Shown here: positions 37,588 to 48,888 of the stretch, one piece after another | How positions within the stretch are numbered: position 1 is the stretch's first letter | How the letters are laid out: each line of letters opens with the position of its first letter | From: an uncultured Clostridia bacterium | GTDB lineage: Bacteria; Bacillota; Clostridia; Oscillospirales; Ruminococcaceae | Assembly (NCBI GenBank): GCA_947624375.1 | Contig: CANQKD010000012.1 | Coordinates: 19,295 to 83,294 of the forward strand | Direction of reading: 5' to 3' | DNA length: 64,000 bases | Notes under the pieces: generated by a model | Database searches by the model: none | Told to the model about the DNA's origin: nothing | Seen by the model: the letters and a program-made list of their open reading frames with translations, nothing else | Position numbers and translations under genes: made by a program

Positions 37588-37857
37588 ATGAAAGTAAGAA
37601 AAATACCTATGCGTATGTGTCTGGGCTGCGGCGAAATGAAGCCGAAGAAAGAACTTGTAAGAATAGTAAGATCCCCCGAGGGAGATATATCTATAGACCT
37701 TACAGGTAAAAAATCGGGCAGAGGCGCATATATATGCAAAAATGCCGGGTGCTTGGAAAAGGCAAGAAAAGCGCGCAAACTTGAAAAAAGCTTTTCCTGT
37801 CAGATAGAGCAGTCGGTCTACGATACAATGGAGGCGGAGCTTGAAAGTGCCGAGTAA
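37588..37857 (+). CDS. ylxR: YlxR-family RNA-binding protein
   Basis: 89 residues. It begins with the RMCLGCGEMKPKKEL motif, then GRGAYICKN. The family binds RNA; a member in Bacillus modulates RNase P. It always sits between nusA and the L7Ae-like gene, as here. Confidence 0.92.
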   Translation: MKVRKIPMRMCLGCGEMKPKKELVRIVRSPEGDISIDLTGKKSGRGAYICKNAGCLEKARKARKLEKSFSCQIEQSVYDTMEAELESAE

Positions 37858-38191
37858 TAACACAAAAAATATGGGCGGTCTGTTTTCAATGTGCCGCAGG
37901 GCAGGCAAGCTGTGTATGGGCATGGATATGGTCAAAAATGCCTGTGCAAGCGGCGAGGCGTGCGGCGTGTATGTCGCAAGCGATCTATCAGAAAAGTCGC
38001 TCAAAGAAGCAAAGTATGTCTGCTGTAAAAACGGCGTAAAGCTTTATGATGCAGATATGACCATGCAGCAGATAGCAGACAGTGTAGGCAAACGGTCGGG
38101 CATTTTAGCAGTGTGCGATAAGGGCTTTAACAAAAAAGCAGCTTCTTCGCTTTGTGAGATACCCATAGACCCCACCGCGTTCCATTTATGA
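37841..38191 (+). CDS. ylxQ: L7Ae-like RNA-binding protein YlxQ
   Basis: 116 residues if TTG at 37841 (GGAGG 6 bases before) is the start; GTG at 37847 and ATG at 37871 are alternatives. It overlaps ylxR by 17 bases. The core GGLFSMCRRAGKLCMGMDM and VYVASDLSEKS is that of L7Ae proteins, which bind kink-turns. Confidence 0.88.
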   Translation: MKVPSNNTKNMGGLFSMCRRAGKLCMGMDMVKNACASGEACGVYVASDLSEKSLKEAKYVCCKNGVKLYDADMTMQQIADSVGKRSGILAVCDKGFNKKAASSLCEIPIDPTAFHL

Positions 38192-38218
38192 CTTTTATTT
38201 CAGAGAGGAGTTTAGCCT

Positions 38219-40729
38219 ATGGCAGCAAAGGCAGTCAAAAAATATAAAGTAAGCGATCTGGCTAAAGATATATGTGTCAGCAGCAATGAAGTCATTCAGC
38301 TTCTTGCAAACGCGTTCGGTGACACAGGCAAGAAAACAGCTTCATCGCTGAGCGACGAGGAGATAAACTATGTCCTCGAGTATTATACACAAAAAACACA
38401 GGTAACAGGTTTTGAAGAATATTTCGCAGCAAAAACAACTTCCAAAAAGCCTGCGGAAAAGAAAGCTTCACCCAAAAAGAAAGAGCAGGAAAAGGCTCAG
38501 GAAAAGCCCAAGGCGGAAGAAAAAACAGAAAAGGCAGATAAGGCAGATAAGGCAGAAAAGACGGAACAGACCGAAAAGTCCGAAAAGACGGACAAGAAAA
38601 CCGAGAAGCCTGCCGCTCCCGCGCCTAAGCAGAAGCCCAGAAAGGAAGTCGCCAAAAAGAAGAATTCGGGTCAGAAAATACTTTTCGGCGGAAAGAGCGA
38701 CGACAACGCAAAGGGCTATACCGTTTCAGAGGGCACAAAGGACAGCAAGCGCAAGACCGTCGATACAAGGGGTTCGTATATAGAGCTCGATAAGTATAAC
38801 GAAAGATACGATAACCTTGCAGACAACAGAAACCACGGCGGCAGCAAGGATAACTTCACCAAAAAGCAGAAGATAACCCAGAGATCGCAGCAGTATAAAA
38901 AGCAGCAGCACTCTAAGAAAGAGATGGAAAGCGAAAAAGACCGTATGCGCAGACTGGAGCTTGAAAAGGCAAGAAAGCAGCAGCTCAAAGTTATGATACC
39001 CGACGAGATAGTTGTTTCAGAGCTTGCAGCAAGGCTGAAAGTTACCGCTACCGAGGTCATCAAAAAGCTTATGATGCTGGGCGTTATGGCATCTATAAAT
39101 GAAGTTATAGACTTCGATACCGCGGCGCTGGTTGCAGATGAAATGGGCGCTAAGTATGAAAGAGAAGTTCACGTTACCATTGAAGAGCGCCTTATAGTAG
39201 ACGAGGAAGACAAGGAAGAAGACCTGGTTGAAAGATGCCCAGTTGTGGTAGTTATGGGTCACGTTGACCACGGCAAGACCTCAATTCTTGACAGGATACG
39301 CCATGCAAATGTGGCAGACGGCGAGGCAGGCGGTATAACACAGCATATCGGTGCGTATCAGGTAAAGGTGAACGGCAAGGATATCACATTCCTCGATACC
39401 CCGGGTCACGAAGCGTTCACTTCAATGAGAGCAAGAGGCGCGAATATTACAGATATCGCAATACTTGTTGTAGCCGCCGATGACGGCATCATGCCGCAGA
39501 CAGTTGAGTCTATCAACCACGCAAAGGCGGCAGGCGTTTCTATAATAGTTGCAATAAACAAAATGGATAAAGTCGGCGCAGACCCCGATAAGGTAAAGCA
39601 GGAACTTACCAAATACGACCTTGTTGTTGAAGACTGGGGCGGCGACGTTATAGCTGTTCCCGTATCTGCAAAAACAGGCGAGGGCATCGATGAGCTGCTT
39701 GAAAATATCCTGCTCGTGGCAGAGGTCAAAGAGCTCAAAGCCAACCCTAACAAGCTGGCAAAAGGTACTGTAGTTGAGGCAAGGCTGGATAAGGGCAAAG
39801 GTCCTGTCGCAACGGTGCTCGTGCAGAACGGTACACTGAATCTGGGCGATATAATAATAGCAGGCACAGCAGTGGGCAGAATAAGAACAATGACCAACGA
39901 TAAAGGTCAGCAGGTAACAAAAGCAGGTCCTTCCTGCCCCGTTGAGATAACAGGTCTTGCAGAAACACCTGCCGCGGGCGATATATTCAACGCCGTTGCA
40001 GATGAAAAACTTGCAAGAGAGCTCGTTGAGCAGAGAAAGCATAAAGCCAAGGAAGAAGAGTTCAGTCAATATCAGAAAGTAACTCTTGATAACCTGTTCG
40101 CGCAGATATCAGAGGGCGAGATAAAAGAGCTGCCTATCATAGTCAAAGCAGACGTTCAGGGCTCTGTTGAGGCTGTAAAGCAGTCGCTTGAAAAGCTCTC
40201 CAACGAAGAAGTAAGAGTAAAAGTTATACACGGCGGCGTGGGTGCAATATCCGAAAGCGACGTTATGCTTGCTTCTGCTTCAAACGCTCTGATAGTAGGC
40301 TTTAACGTAAGACCCGACCCCGTTGCAAAAGAAAACGCAGATCACGACGGCGTTGACATAAGACTTTACAGGGTAATTTATGACGCTATTGAAGAGATAG
40401 AAAGCGCTATGAAAGGTATGCTCGCGCCCAAATTCCGCGAGAGCGATACAGCAAGAGTCGAAGTGCGCCAGGTATATAAAATTACAGGCGTGGGCAACGT
40501 TGCAGGCTCTTATGTACTCAGCGGCAAGATCGGCAGGAATGACCTTATCAGAGTTGTGCGTGACGGCATAGTCATAGCCGATGATAAGATGAGTTCTCTC
40601 AAACGTTTCAAAGACGACGTGAAAGAAGTCGCGGCAGGCTATGAGTGCGGCATAACTCTTGAAAAGTTTACCGATATCAAAGAGGGCGACATATTCGAGG
40701 CTTATGTAATGGAGGAATATCAGGAATAA
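38219..40729 (+). CDS. infB: Translation initiation factor IF-2
   Basis: 836 residues. IF-2 places initiator tRNA on the ribosome with GTP. After a short N-terminal domain, residues about 70-240 are low-complexity and highly charged ([20 protein letters not shown]), poorly conserved in the family. The second N-domain ([15 protein letters not shown]) follows. The GTPase core has [16 protein letters not shown] and NKMD, then domains II, III and IV. It overlaps rbfA by one base. Confidence 0.98.
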   Translation: MAAKAVKKYKVSDLAKDICVSSNEVIQLLANAFGDTGKKTASSLSDEEINYVLEYYTQKTQVTGFEEYFAAKTTSKKPAEKKASPKKKEQEKAQEKPKAEEKTEKADKADKAEKTEQTEKSEKTDKKTEKPAAPAPKQKPRKEVAKKKNSGQKILFGGKSDDNAKGYTVSEGTKDSKRKTVDTRGSYIELDKYNERYDNLADNRNHGGSKDNFTKKQKITQRSQQYKKQQHSKKEMESEKDRMRRLELEKARKQQLKVMIPDEIVVSELAARLKVTATEVIKKLMMLGVMASINEVIDFDTAALVADEMGAKYEREVHVTIEERLIVDEEDKEEDLVERCPVVVVMGHVDHGKTSILDRIRHANVADGEAGGITQHIGAYQVKVNGKDITFLDTPGHEAFTSMRARGANITDIAILVVAADDGIMPQTVESINHAKAAGVSIIVAINKMDKVGADPDKVKQELTKYDLVVEDWGGDVIAVPVSAKTGEGIDELLENILLVAEVKELKANPNKLAKGTVVEARLDKGKGPVATVLVQNGTLNLGDIIIAGTAVGRIRTMTNDKGQQVTKAGPSCPVEITGLAETPAAGDIFNAVADEKLARELVEQRKHKAKEEEFSQYQKVTLDNLFAQISEGEIKELPIIVKADVQGSVEAVKQSLEKLSNEEVRVKVIHGGVGAISESDVMLASASNALIVGFNVRPDPVAKENADHDGVDIRLYRVIYDAIEEIESAMKGMLAPKFRESDTARVEVRQVYKITGVGNVAGSYVLSGKIGRNDLIRVVRDGIVIADDKMSSLKRFKDDVKEVAAGYECGITLEKFTDIKEGDIFEAYVMEEYQE

Positions 40730-41112
40730 TGGCTAATTTTAAAGCAGGCAGAATGTCGGGCGACATACGCAGGATAATATCCGCAAAAATGCGCGACCTC
40801 AAAGATCCCCGTATAAAAAACGCCGAAATGCTCACCGTTGTGCGCTGCGATGTATCTTCTGACGGCTCATACTGCAAAACGTATATATCGTCATTCGAGG
40901 GGTACGCCAGCGCGAAAGAGGCTGTAAAGGGCTTAAACAGCGCCAAAGGCATATTAAAGCGCGAAATATCAAACGTATTGAAGCTTCGCAAATGCCCCGA
41001 GCTCGAGTTTATCGCAGACGATTCAATGGAGCATTCCGCGCATATAAACAAACTGCTGAAAAGCGTTCTGCCGGAGGGCTCAGACGAGGAGGGCGAAGAA
41101 GATGACGTTTGA
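40729..41112 (+). CDS. rbfA: Ribosome-binding factor A
   Basis: 127 residues with a KH-like fold. RbfA acts in late 30S assembly. The FKAGRMSGDIRRIISAKMRDLKDPRI N-terminal region (KDPRI is a hallmark) is present. It ends in a long acidic tail and overlaps nrnA by 11 bases. Confidence 0.96.
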   Translation: MANFKAGRMSGDIRRIISAKMRDLKDPRIKNAEMLTVVRCDVSSDGSYCKTYISSFEGYASAKEAVKGLNSAKGILKREISNVLKLRKCPELEFIADDSMEHSAHINKLLKSVLPEGSDEEGEEDDV

Positions 41113-42064
41113 TGAAATAGCAGCTTTTCTGAAAGATGAGAGCATAAAAAACTATATCATACTCACCCATAAAAGCCCCGACGGCGACACTTTGGGCAGC
41201 GGTTTTGCCCTTTGCAGAGCGCTGAAAAACATGGGTAAAAAGGTCAAGGTTCTGGGCAGCGACGGCTTTCCCGACAGATATGATTTTCTGTACGATGGCT
41301 ACACCGAGGACAGCTGGGGCGAGAATGAGCCGCACAAGGTAATAGCGGTAGATATCGCAGACACCTCTCTTATGGGTAAAAACCTTGAATACTATACCCA
41401 CCCCGGCACTGTTGATCTTTGCATAGACCACCATGTTTCAAACAAGATGTATGCAAAACAAACTTATGTTGATGCCAAAGCATCTGCCACAGGGCTTGTG
41501 CTTTTTGAGCTTTTCGGTCATATGGGTATAGAAATAGATCGGCAGACCGCTGTGTGCCTTTATACCGCAATAGCCACCGATACAGGCTGTTTTAAGTATG
41601 AAAACACTACTCCGCGCGCACATATCGCGGCGGCGGCGCTTATGGAAAAAGGCGTTGACTACACACGCATAAACCGCCTGATGTTCGATATAAAAAGCCG
41701 CAGACGCATTGAAGTCGAGCAGGCGGCTCTGGCACATCTCGATCAGGCGGCAGAAGGCAGGATCACGCTTTTGTGCGTTACCAAAGAGCTTCTGGAAAAA
41801 ACCGGCGCTGACGAAGCGGAAATATCGGGTCTTTCGGCTGTGCCCCTCACGGTAGAGGGAACGGACGTAGGCGTTACAATACGCTATAAAGATGATGATC
41901 GCTATAAACTCTCGGTGCGCACAACCGACAAAGCAGACGCTTTTGCAATATGCAAAGAGTTCGGCGGCGGCGGTCATATACGCGCGGCAGGCTGTGAGAT
42001 CTGCGCCCCTCTTGATGAAGTAAAGCGCATGATAACCAAATCTGCTGAAAAACATCTGTCATAA
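41102..42064 (+). CDS. nrnA: DHH phosphoesterase: oligoribonuclease / pAp phosphatase
   Basis: 320 residues. Degrades short RNA oligos and 3'-phosphoadenosine 5'-phosphate. The DHH-domain metal motifs are all seen: HKSPDGD near residue 22, VDIAD, CIDHHVSN, and DTGCFKY. The C-terminal DHHA1 domain ends with the GGGGHIRAAG loop. Encoded between rbfA and truB, the usual place. Confidence 0.95.
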   Translation: MTFDEIAAFLKDESIKNYIILTHKSPDGDTLGSGFALCRALKNMGKKVKVLGSDGFPDRYDFLYDGYTEDSWGENEPHKVIAVDIADTSLMGKNLEYYTHPGTVDLCIDHHVSNKMYAKQTYVDAKASATGLVLFELFGHMGIEIDRQTAVCLYTAIATDTGCFKYENTTPRAHIAAAALMEKGVDYTRINRLMFDIKSRRRIEVEQAALAHLDQAAEGRITLLCVTKELLEKTGADEAEISGLSAVPLTVEGTDVGVTIRYKDDDRYKLSVRTTDKADAFAICKEFGGGGHIRAAGCEICAPLDEVKRMITKSAEKHLS

Positions 42065-42066
42065 CT

Positions 42067-42993
42067 ATGAATAATATAAATGATAACATCTGCGGTATAA
42101 TACCCGTAAACAAACCGCAGGGCTGGACATCTTTCGATGTTGTTGCCAAACTTCGCGGCATACTGCATATCAAAAAAATAGGTCACAGCGGAACGCTCGA
42201 CCCCATGGCAACAGGCGTTCTGCCCGTGTTTGTCGGCAAGGCGACAAGAGCTTGCGATATGCTCCCCTTTGATAACAAAAGCTACCTCGCAGGCTTCAAA
42301 ATGGGCGTAAGCACCGACACGCAGGACATCACGGGAGAGGTGCTTAAAACTTGCGATAATTTGCCCTCTTTTGAAGAGATAAAAGAAGCGGCAAACAGCT
42401 TTCTCGGCGATATAATGCAGCTGCCGCCAATGTATTCCGCAGTTAAGGTAGACGGCAAAAAGCTCTATCAGCTGGCACGGCAGGGCAAGACTGTCGAGCG
42501 CACGCCAAAACCGCGCCGCGTTGAAAAGATAACCGTGCGCGAGTATAACGAAACTACCGGCGAGGGCGTTTTGTATACAGCGGTAAGCAAGGGCACTTAT
42601 GTCCGCACGCTGATAAACGATATAGGCGAAAAACTGGGCTGCGGCGGCTGTATGACAAGTCTGGAGAGGCTTTCTGCGGCAGGCTTTGTAAAGGCGCAGT
42701 GCTATACGCTGGAGCAAATTCAAACCTTTGCAGATGACGGCAAGCTCTCGCAGATAATAATACCCGTGCAGAGCGTTTTTTCAGCCCACTATGATAAGCT
42801 TTCCTTGGGTGAACGCGCGGCGGCAATGTATAAAAACGGCGTAAAGCTGCACGGAAAGCAGGCAGGTATAAAAAATGCCGCTCTTGCAGACGGCGTTACA
42901 TTTATGGTGTGCGACAGCGAAGATAATTTTTTAGGTCTTGCTAAGTACAGCGCGGAAACGGACGAGCTTGTAAGCCTGCGCAACTTTTACTGA
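42067..42993 (+). CDS. truB: tRNA pseudouridine-55 synthase
   Basis: 308 residues. Converts U55 of the tRNA T-loop to pseudouridine. The catalytic Asp is in HSGTLDPMATGVL near residue 44. The KGTYVRTLINDIGEKLG motif and a C-terminal extension (PUA-like) complete the family pattern. Confidence 0.96.
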   Translation: MNNINDNICGIIPVNKPQGWTSFDVVAKLRGILHIKKIGHSGTLDPMATGVLPVFVGKATRACDMLPFDNKSYLAGFKMGVSTDTQDITGEVLKTCDNLPSFEEIKEAANSFLGDIMQLPPMYSAVKVDGKKLYQLARQGKTVERTPKPRRVEKITVREYNETTGEGVLYTAVSKGTYVRTLINDIGEKLGCGGCMTSLERLSAAGFVKAQCYTLEQIQTFADDGKLSQIIIPVQSVFSAHYDKLSLGERAAAMYKNGVKLHGKQAGIKNAALADGVTFMVCDSEDNFLGLAKYSAETDELVSLRNFY

Positions 42994-43018
42994 GTTTTGG
43001 GTGTATTAGGTGTATGAT

Positions 43019-43939
43019 ATGAACGTTATAAACGACATCAGAAATATAAACTTTTCAGCCCCCACAGCCTCGGCTGTCGGCATATTTGACGGCGTACATA
43101 TCGCCCACAGGCGCGTTATAAGCACCGCTGCCGCTCTTGCAAAAAGTGTGGGAGCACAGTGCTGCGTTTTCACATTTGATACAAGGTCTGTAAGCACAAA
43201 AGGCGGCACACCGCTCCTCACCGAAGATGAAAAACTTCGCAGGCTTGAAGAAAGCGGCGCGCAAACTGTGGTATCGCTTGATTTTTCATCACTGCGCGAT
43301 ATGCAGCCGCAAAGCTTTGTAAATGATATACTTCTGAGTAAAAACGCGCTGAACTGCCGCGCGGTAGTCTGCGGAAAAGACCTGCGCTTTGGCAAAAACG
43401 CCTCGGGCGATATACAGCTGCTTGAAGCGCTTTGCGCCAGCTCAGGCGTTACCGTTGCAGCTTTAGATCTTATGCATTCAGGCGGCGAGGTAATTTCAAC
43501 AACGCGCATTAAAAAGCTGTTTGAAAACGGCGAGTGCGAAAAAGCAAATACCCTTCTCGGCGAAGATATATGCTATACCCTGCCCGTTGCGCACGGCAAC
43601 GAAATAGGCAGAAAAATGGGCTTTCCTACAATAAATCAAACCTTTCCGGAAGACCTTTTCCTGCCGCGCTTCGGTGTGTATTGCTCAAAAGCTGTAATAG
43701 GCGGCAAGGTATACTTAGGCGTTTCAGATATCGGCGTAAAGCCGACCATAGGCAGCGCATCTCCTTGCATAGAAACGCACCTTTTTGATTTTTCGGGCGA
43801 TCTGTACGGCGAGTGCGTTACTGTGAGCCTGAAAAGTTTTTTTCGGGGTGAGCAGCGTTTTGAAAGCCGAGAGCAGCTGTTTGAGCAGATAGCCAAAGAC
43901 AAGCAGCGCGCCAAAGAGTATTTTAATATAGCTAACTAA
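43019..43939 (+). CDS. ribF: Bifunctional riboflavin kinase / FAD synthetase
   Basis: 306 residues from ATG at 43019; a GTG three codons before overlaps its AGGTG site. It makes FMN and then FAD. The adenylyltransferase half starts with GIFDGVHIAHRR, where the usual HxGH is HIAH (Gly to Ala). The kinase half contains GFPTIN near residue 205. Two functional halves are complete in length. Confidence 0.93.
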   Translation: MNVINDIRNINFSAPTASAVGIFDGVHIAHRRVISTAAALAKSVGAQCCVFTFDTRSVSTKGGTPLLTEDEKLRRLEESGAQTVVSLDFSSLRDMQPQSFVNDILLSKNALNCRAVVCGKDLRFGKNASGDIQLLEALCASSGVTVAALDLMHSGGEVISTTRIKKLFENGECEKANTLLGEDICYTLPVAHGNEIGRKMGFPTINQTFPEDLFLPRFGVYCSKAVIGGKVYLGVSDIGVKPTIGSASPCIETHLFDFSGDLYGECVTVSLKSFFRGEQRFESREQLFEQIAKDKQRAKEYFNIAN

Positions 43940-43960
43940 CGAAAGGACGGTAATATAAAA

Positions 43961-45412
43961 ATGGACAAAAAAGTAAGAACGAGATTTGCCCCCTCCCCGA
44001 CGGGCTATATGCACATAGGCAACCTGCGCACCGCGCTTTTTACCTATCTTATAGCGAAGAAAAACGGCGGCGATTTTATCCTGCGTATAGAGGATACCGA
44101 CCGCGAACGTTACGTTGAGGGCGCGGTAGACGTCATCTATAACACCCTGCGCGATGTGGGTCTTAACTGGGACGAGGGTCCCGATATAGGCGGACCTGTA
44201 GGACCTTATGTGCAGTCTGAAAGAATGGGTATGTTCAAACAGTACGCCGAAGAACTTGTGAAAAAAGGCGAAGCTTATTACTGCTTCTGCGATAAAGACA
44301 GACTTGCAGAGCTGCGCGATATACAGCAGGCAAGCGGTATCACACCTATGTACGACCGCCACTGCCGCGACCTCTCGCAGGAAGAAATACAGAAAAACCT
44401 CGATGCAGGTCTGCCCTATGTTATCAGGCAGAAGATACCCACCGAGGGCACTACGACTTTCCACGATGAGATCTACGGCGATATAACCGTTGAAAATTCC
44501 ACGCTTGACGACCAGATACTTCTCAAAGCCGACGGTATGCCCACCTATAACTTTGCAAACGTCGTTGACGACCACCTTATGGGCATAACGCACGTAGTAA
44601 GGGGAAACGAGTACCTTGCCTCCGCTCCCAAGTATGAACTTTTGTATAAGGCGTTCGGCTGGGAAGTACCCAAGTATATACACGTTGAACATATTATGAA
44701 AGACAAGCAGCATAAGCTTGCCAAGCGTGACGGCGATGCCTCCTATCAGGATCTTATGCAGAAAGGCTACCTTAAAGAGGCGGTGCTCAATTATATTGCG
44801 CTTTTAGGCTGGGCTCCCAAAGGCGAGGAAGAGATCTTCTCTCTTGATGAGCTTATAAAAGAATTTGATATAAGCGGTCTTTCAAAAGCCCCTGCCATTT
44901 TTGACCCGATGAAGCTAAAAGCCATAAACGGCAAGTATATAAAGGCACTGCCGCCCGAAAAGTTTGCCGAGTATGCCATACCTTATATAAAGCAGTCGGT
45001 CAAGCGCGAGGACGTTGATTTGAACAAAATAGCCGCTCTCTTGCAGGCAAGGACCGAAGTTTTCACTGACATTCCCGAGCAGGTAGATTTTATAGATACC
45101 CTGCCTCAGTATGAAAACTCCCTCTACTGCCACAAGAAAATGAAGACAGATGAGACCACCTCTCTCGATGCCCTGCAAAAGGCTCTGCCGGTTCTTGAAA
45201 GCATTGCCGACTGGACGGAAGAAAATATACACAGCGCGCTGTTCTCCCTCGTTGAATCTCTGGGCGTAAAGAACGGCTATATCCTCTGGCCGGTGAGAGT
45301 GGCGGTGTCGGGCAAGGCGTTCACCCCGGGCGGCGCTGTTGAACTCTGCGCTATTTTAGGCAAAGAGGACAGCCTTGACAGAATAAGAAAAGGAATAGCT
45401 CAGTTATCATAA
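43961..45412 (+). CDS. gltX: Glutamyl-tRNA synthetase
   Basis: 483 residues, class I synthetase. The HIGH-type motif is [11 protein letters not shown] (residues 10-20). The KMSKS-type loop is KLAKRDG (KLAKR, a known variant). The anticodon-binding C-terminal part is intact. Bacteria lacking GlnRS use this enzyme also for Gln-tRNA with GatCAB; whether that applies here is not visible. Confidence 0.97.
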   Translation: MDKKVRTRFAPSPTGYMHIGNLRTALFTYLIAKKNGGDFILRIEDTDRERYVEGAVDVIYNTLRDVGLNWDEGPDIGGPVGPYVQSERMGMFKQYAEELVKKGEAYYCFCDKDRLAELRDIQQASGITPMYDRHCRDLSQEEIQKNLDAGLPYVIRQKIPTEGTTTFHDEIYGDITVENSTLDDQILLKADGMPTYNFANVVDDHLMGITHVVRGNEYLASAPKYELLYKAFGWEVPKYIHVEHIMKDKQHKLAKRDGDASYQDLMQKGYLKEAVLNYIALLGWAPKGEEEIFSLDELIKEFDISGLSKAPAIFDPMKLKAINGKYIKALPPEKFAEYAIPYIKQSVKREDVDLNKIAALLQARTEVFTDIPEQVDFIDTLPQYENSLYCHKKMKTDETTSLDALQKALPVLESIADWTEENIHSALFSLVESLGVKNGYILWPVRVAVSGKAFTPGGAVELCAILGKEDSLDRIRKGIAQLS

Positions 45413-45478
45413 ATCTATCACAATAGCATGGTAATATTTTAAAGATGTATTTTACGGTAAAGGAGCGATACTTAAAAA

Positions 45479-46453
45479 ATGATAGAAGTCAAGAACCTAA
45501 GCAAGCATTACGGCGACCAGATAGCTGTCAACAATATCTCGTTCACCGCCAACGACGGCGAGATACTCGGCTTTCTCGGTCCTAACGGCGCAGGCAAGTC
45601 TACCACGATGAATATGCTCACGGGGTATATCTCATCTACCGACGGACAAGCGCTGATAAACGGCATAGATATTCTGGAAGAGCCTATGAAAGCCAAAAAG
45701 GAGATAGGCTATCTGCCGGAACTTCCGCCGCTCTACCCCGATATGACTGTAAAAGAGTATCTGCGCTTTATTTACGATCTTAAAAAATGTAAACTTCCGC
45801 GCAATACCCACCTAGCCGATATATGCAAACTGGTAAAGATAGAAAACGTATATAACAGAATTATAAAGCACCTCTCAAAAGGCTACAGGCAGCGTGTGGG
45901 GCTGGCACAAGCGCTGGTGGGCAATCCCAAAGTGCTTATACTTGATGAACCCACCGTCGGCCTTGACCCCAGCCAGATAATCGAGATACGTTCGCTTATC
46001 AAAAAGCTCGGCAAAAGCCATACTGTTATTTTGTCGTCGCATATTCTTTCAGAAGTACAGCAGGTGTGCGACAGGATCGTGGTCATAGACCACGGCAGTA
46101 TTGTAGCTGACGATACCGAGGAAAACCTCTCTAAAGCCCTCTCGCAGGAGCATAAACTGATAGCGCAGATAGAAGCCCCCACGCAGCAGGTCTTTGAGGC
46201 AATAGATACCATAAAGGGCGTAAAGAAGATAGAACTTTTGAAAGAACGCCCCGACGGCGTAAATGACTACCTTATAGAGACCGACGAAAAGACCGATATA
46301 CGCCGCGAGCTGTTTGAAAAGATATCGCAGAGCGGCTGGTGTATGCTGGGTCTTAAAACGCAGGAGCTTTCGCTTGAAGATATATTCTTGAAACTTACCA
46401 TGGGCGAAAGCATAAAGGGCTTTAAAAATTCAGCAAAGGAGGGAGAGCAGTAA
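45479..46453 (+). CDS. ABC transporter ATPase (GldA-like)
   Basis: 324 residues. Walker A GPNGAGKST (about 37-45), signature LSKGYRQRVGLAQ, Walker B ILDEPTVGLDP, and His-loop SHIL. A roughly 100-residue C-terminal extension is typical of ABC-2 exporter ATPases. First gene of a four- or five-gene cluster with a permease, a Gld-like auxiliary and a DUF4340 protein. Substrate unknown; the name comes from Bacteroidetes gliding genes but does not imply gliding. Confidence 0.88.
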   Translation: MIEVKNLSKHYGDQIAVNNISFTANDGEILGFLGPNGAGKSTTMNMLTGYISSTDGQALINGIDILEEPMKAKKEIGYLPELPPLYPDMTVKEYLRFIYDLKKCKLPRNTHLADICKLVKIENVYNRIIKHLSKGYRQRVGLAQALVGNPKVLILDEPTVGLDPSQIIEIRSLIKKLGKSHTVILSSHILSEVQQVCDRIVVIDHGSIVADDTEENLSKALSQEHKLIAQIEAPTQQVFEAIDTIKGVKKIELLKERPDGVNDYLIETDEKTDIRRELFEKISQSGWCMLGLKTQELSLEDIFLKLTMGESIKGFKNSAKEGEQ

Positions 46454-47157
46454 TGGGTGCAATATTCCGCCGCGAACTTCTCGCGTATTTCACAACGCCG
46501 ATAGGCTATATCTTTCTGGCGCTGTTCTATGCAGGTTCGGGTCTTTTCTTCAACCTTACCGCACTCAGGGCAGGCTCAGCCGACATGACCTCAATGTTCA
46601 CGCTGATGATATATGTTCTGCTCGTCGCAATACCCATACTTACAATGCGTACCCTCTCCGAGGAGAAAAACCAGAAGACCGACCAGTGTCTGCTCACCTC
46701 ACCCGTAAGCCTGTTTGGGCTGGTAATGGGCAAATTTCTGGCAGCCTTTCTGATATATATCCTCGCCGTGGCTATGATGCTTGTGTACGCTGTAGTAGTG
46801 TCAGCATTTGCAAAGCCCGACTGGCTCGTGATAATCGGCAATATAGTCGGCTTTATGCTGCTGGGCGCGGCTTTTATATCAATAGGCATATTCGTTTCGT
46901 CACTCACCGAAAACCAGATAATCTCAGCAATAATCAGCTTTGCTGCAATGCTCATGTGCTACCTGCTAAGCTCAATTGCAGCTCTTGTGCCCGTTCAGTG
47001 GCTGTCAGATGTTATCTCGGGTCTTTCGTTTGTTGACAGATATACAGGCTTTACTCTGGGTCTTTTCGACCTTTCAAACGTCCTGTTTTTCGTAAGCGCT
47101 TGCGCGGTGTTTCTTTTCCTTACCGTCAGGGTACTGGAAAAACGCCGCTGGAGCTGA
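46453..47157 (+). CDS. ABC-2 type permease (GldF-like)
   Basis: 234 residues, six membrane segments. N-terminal FRRELLAYFTTPIGYIF and the SEEKNQKTDQCLLTSPVS loop are typical of the ABC-2 permease partner of GldA-like ATPases. Starts at the last base of the ATPase stop. Confidence 0.87.
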   Translation: MGAIFRRELLAYFTTPIGYIFLALFYAGSGLFFNLTALRAGSADMTSMFTLMIYVLLVAIPILTMRTLSEEKNQKTDQCLLTSPVSLFGLVMGKFLAAFLIYILAVAMMLVYAVVVSAFAKPDWLVIIGNIVGFMLLGAAFISIGIFVSSLTENQIISAIISFAAMLMCYLLSSIAALVPVQWLSDVISGLSFVDRYTGFTLGLFDLSNVLFFVSACAVFLFLTVRVLEKRRWS

Positions 47158-47175
47158 TGAAAGGAGGCGCTTTAG

Positions 47176-48873
47176 ATGTCAGATAATATCAAAGAAAAAG
47201 AAGATCTCGAAAATACCGAAGATATCGAAGATACAGAAGATACTAAAGATACCAAAGAAAAGAAGCCCAAGGATAAGAAAGAGCAAAGCGGCGTTGCCAG
47301 AGCTAAAAAGCGCCGCAACGCAAAGGTCTTCAAGCATACCACGCTTGCAACAGTGCTTACCGTTATATTTATAGCGGCTGTTGTGCTCGTCAACGTTATA
47401 GCATCTATAATTTTTGACAGATACCCCCTTACCATAGACCTTACCGAGAACAATAAGTATTCTATCTCGAAAGAATCTGCCGACTATGTAAAGAGCATAG
47501 ATAAAGAGATCCGCATAACCGTTCTGGCTGAAAGAGAAGTGTATCTCAACGTAAACGAGTATACAGTGCAGGCGGTAGAGCTTCTGGACAGATATACCCA
47601 GTATAACCCCAAAATCAGCGTTACCTATGTAGATCTGCTCTCCAATCCCGAGGTAAAATCGCGCTATACAGATGTTGACCTTCTCAATAACGACATAATA
47701 TTTGAAACGGTGGCAACATCAGCTTCGGGCGAGGAAACTTTTGACCGTATGCGTATAGTCCACCTCTCCGACCTCGTCACATGGAGCGCGGACTTCACTT
47801 CTCAGGTAACCGATATGGGCATGACCGTTGAGACCTATGCAGATTACCTCTGCGGCGGTGACTATGCAACGTTCATAAACTACTATCAGGGATATATCGA
47901 GGGCTCAAACGCCGAAAGCGCGTTCACTTCTGCTATAATGACCATAACCGACCCCGACCCCGTTAATGTAACTATCCTTACGGGTCATGACGAAATAGCA
48001 CAGATAGAGTATTTCAAACAAATGCTCACCGCAAACGGCTATGAGCTTTCAGAGATAAACATCATAACCGATGAAATACCCGAAGATACCGACCTGCTTA
48101 TTATCCCTGCCCCCGCCGTGGATTACTTTGACGAGGATATAAAGAAAGTTTCAGATTTTCTGCTCAACGGCGGAAACCTTGAAAAAGATGCCATGTATAT
48201 CGCATCTGTATCTCAGGGCGAGACCCCCAACCTTGACGAATTTTTAGAGGAATACGGCGTTAAGGTAGAGCAGGAAATGATAATCGAGCAGAATACCGAC
48301 CACATCTTCGGCTACTATCCTTTCTCTACAATACCTACCATAGTCAGTGAGCACTATCTGCAAGACGTAAATACTAGCGACTATCTTTTGTATATGTCAG
48401 CAGCGCGCCCCATTACCCTTTTGTTTGATGAGCAGAATATGACCGCCACCGAAGCTTTCGTGCAGTCAACAAATTCTGCTTTGACTCTTGACTATACCGA
48501 TGAAAACGCACAGATAGATACCTCGCAGAAGGGCAGCGTATATACTTCCGTTGCAATAGCTTCAAAAGCCGCGTTTATGGAAGAATCCGAGGCTTACAGC
48601 AATATCTTGGTCCTCGGCAGCGACCAGTTCGTTTCCGACAGCTCACTGCAATCGCCGCAGTTTCAGAACAGCGAGTATATCATAAGCCTTCTCAACGGCA
48701 TGACCGGCAAGACAGATACCGGCATTGTAATAGCTACAAAAACCATAACAGGCAATACGTTCGACCTCACGCAAAAGCAGTCCTCCATACTAAAATGGAC
48801 TTTCCAGGCTGTAATACCCGTGCTTGTGCTTGTAATAGGATTTGTAGTCTATAAAAAGAGAAAGAATAAGTGA
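47176..48873 (+). CDS. GldG-like ABC transporter auxiliary protein
   Basis: 565 residues. The first 50 residues are low-complexity and highly charged (many E, D and K). A membrane segment at about 58-78 and another near the C-terminus (about 537-557) flank a large extracytoplasmic domain, as in the ABC_transp_aux family (GldG). LPAPAVD-like IIPAPAVDYF and the NGGNL stretch are shared with family members. Works with the preceding two genes. Confidence 0.82.
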   Translation: MSDNIKEKEDLENTEDIEDTEDTKDTKEKKPKDKKEQSGVARAKKRRNAKVFKHTTLATVLTVIFIAAVVLVNVIASIIFDRYPLTIDLTENNKYSISKESADYVKSIDKEIRITVLAEREVYLNVNEYTVQAVELLDRYTQYNPKISVTYVDLLSNPEVKSRYTDVDLLNNDIIFETVATSASGEETFDRMRIVHLSDLVTWSADFTSQVTDMGMTVETYADYLCGGDYATFINYYQGYIEGSNAESAFTSAIMTITDPDPVNVTILTGHDEIAQIEYFKQMLTANGYELSEINIITDEIPEDTDLLIIPAPAVDYFDEDIKKVSDFLLNGGNLEKDAMYIASVSQGETPNLDEFLEEYGVKVEQEMIIEQNTDHIFGYYPFSTIPTIVSEHYLQDVNTSDYLLYMSAARPITLLFDEQNMTATEAFVQSTNSALTLDYTDENAQIDTSQKGSVYTSVAIASKAAFMEESEAYSNILVLGSDQFVSDSSLQSPQFQNSEYIISLLNGMTGKTDTGIVIATKTITGNTFDLTQKQSSILKWTFQAVIPVLVLVIGFVVYKKRKNK

Positions 48874-48888
48874 TGGCGGTGATGTTTT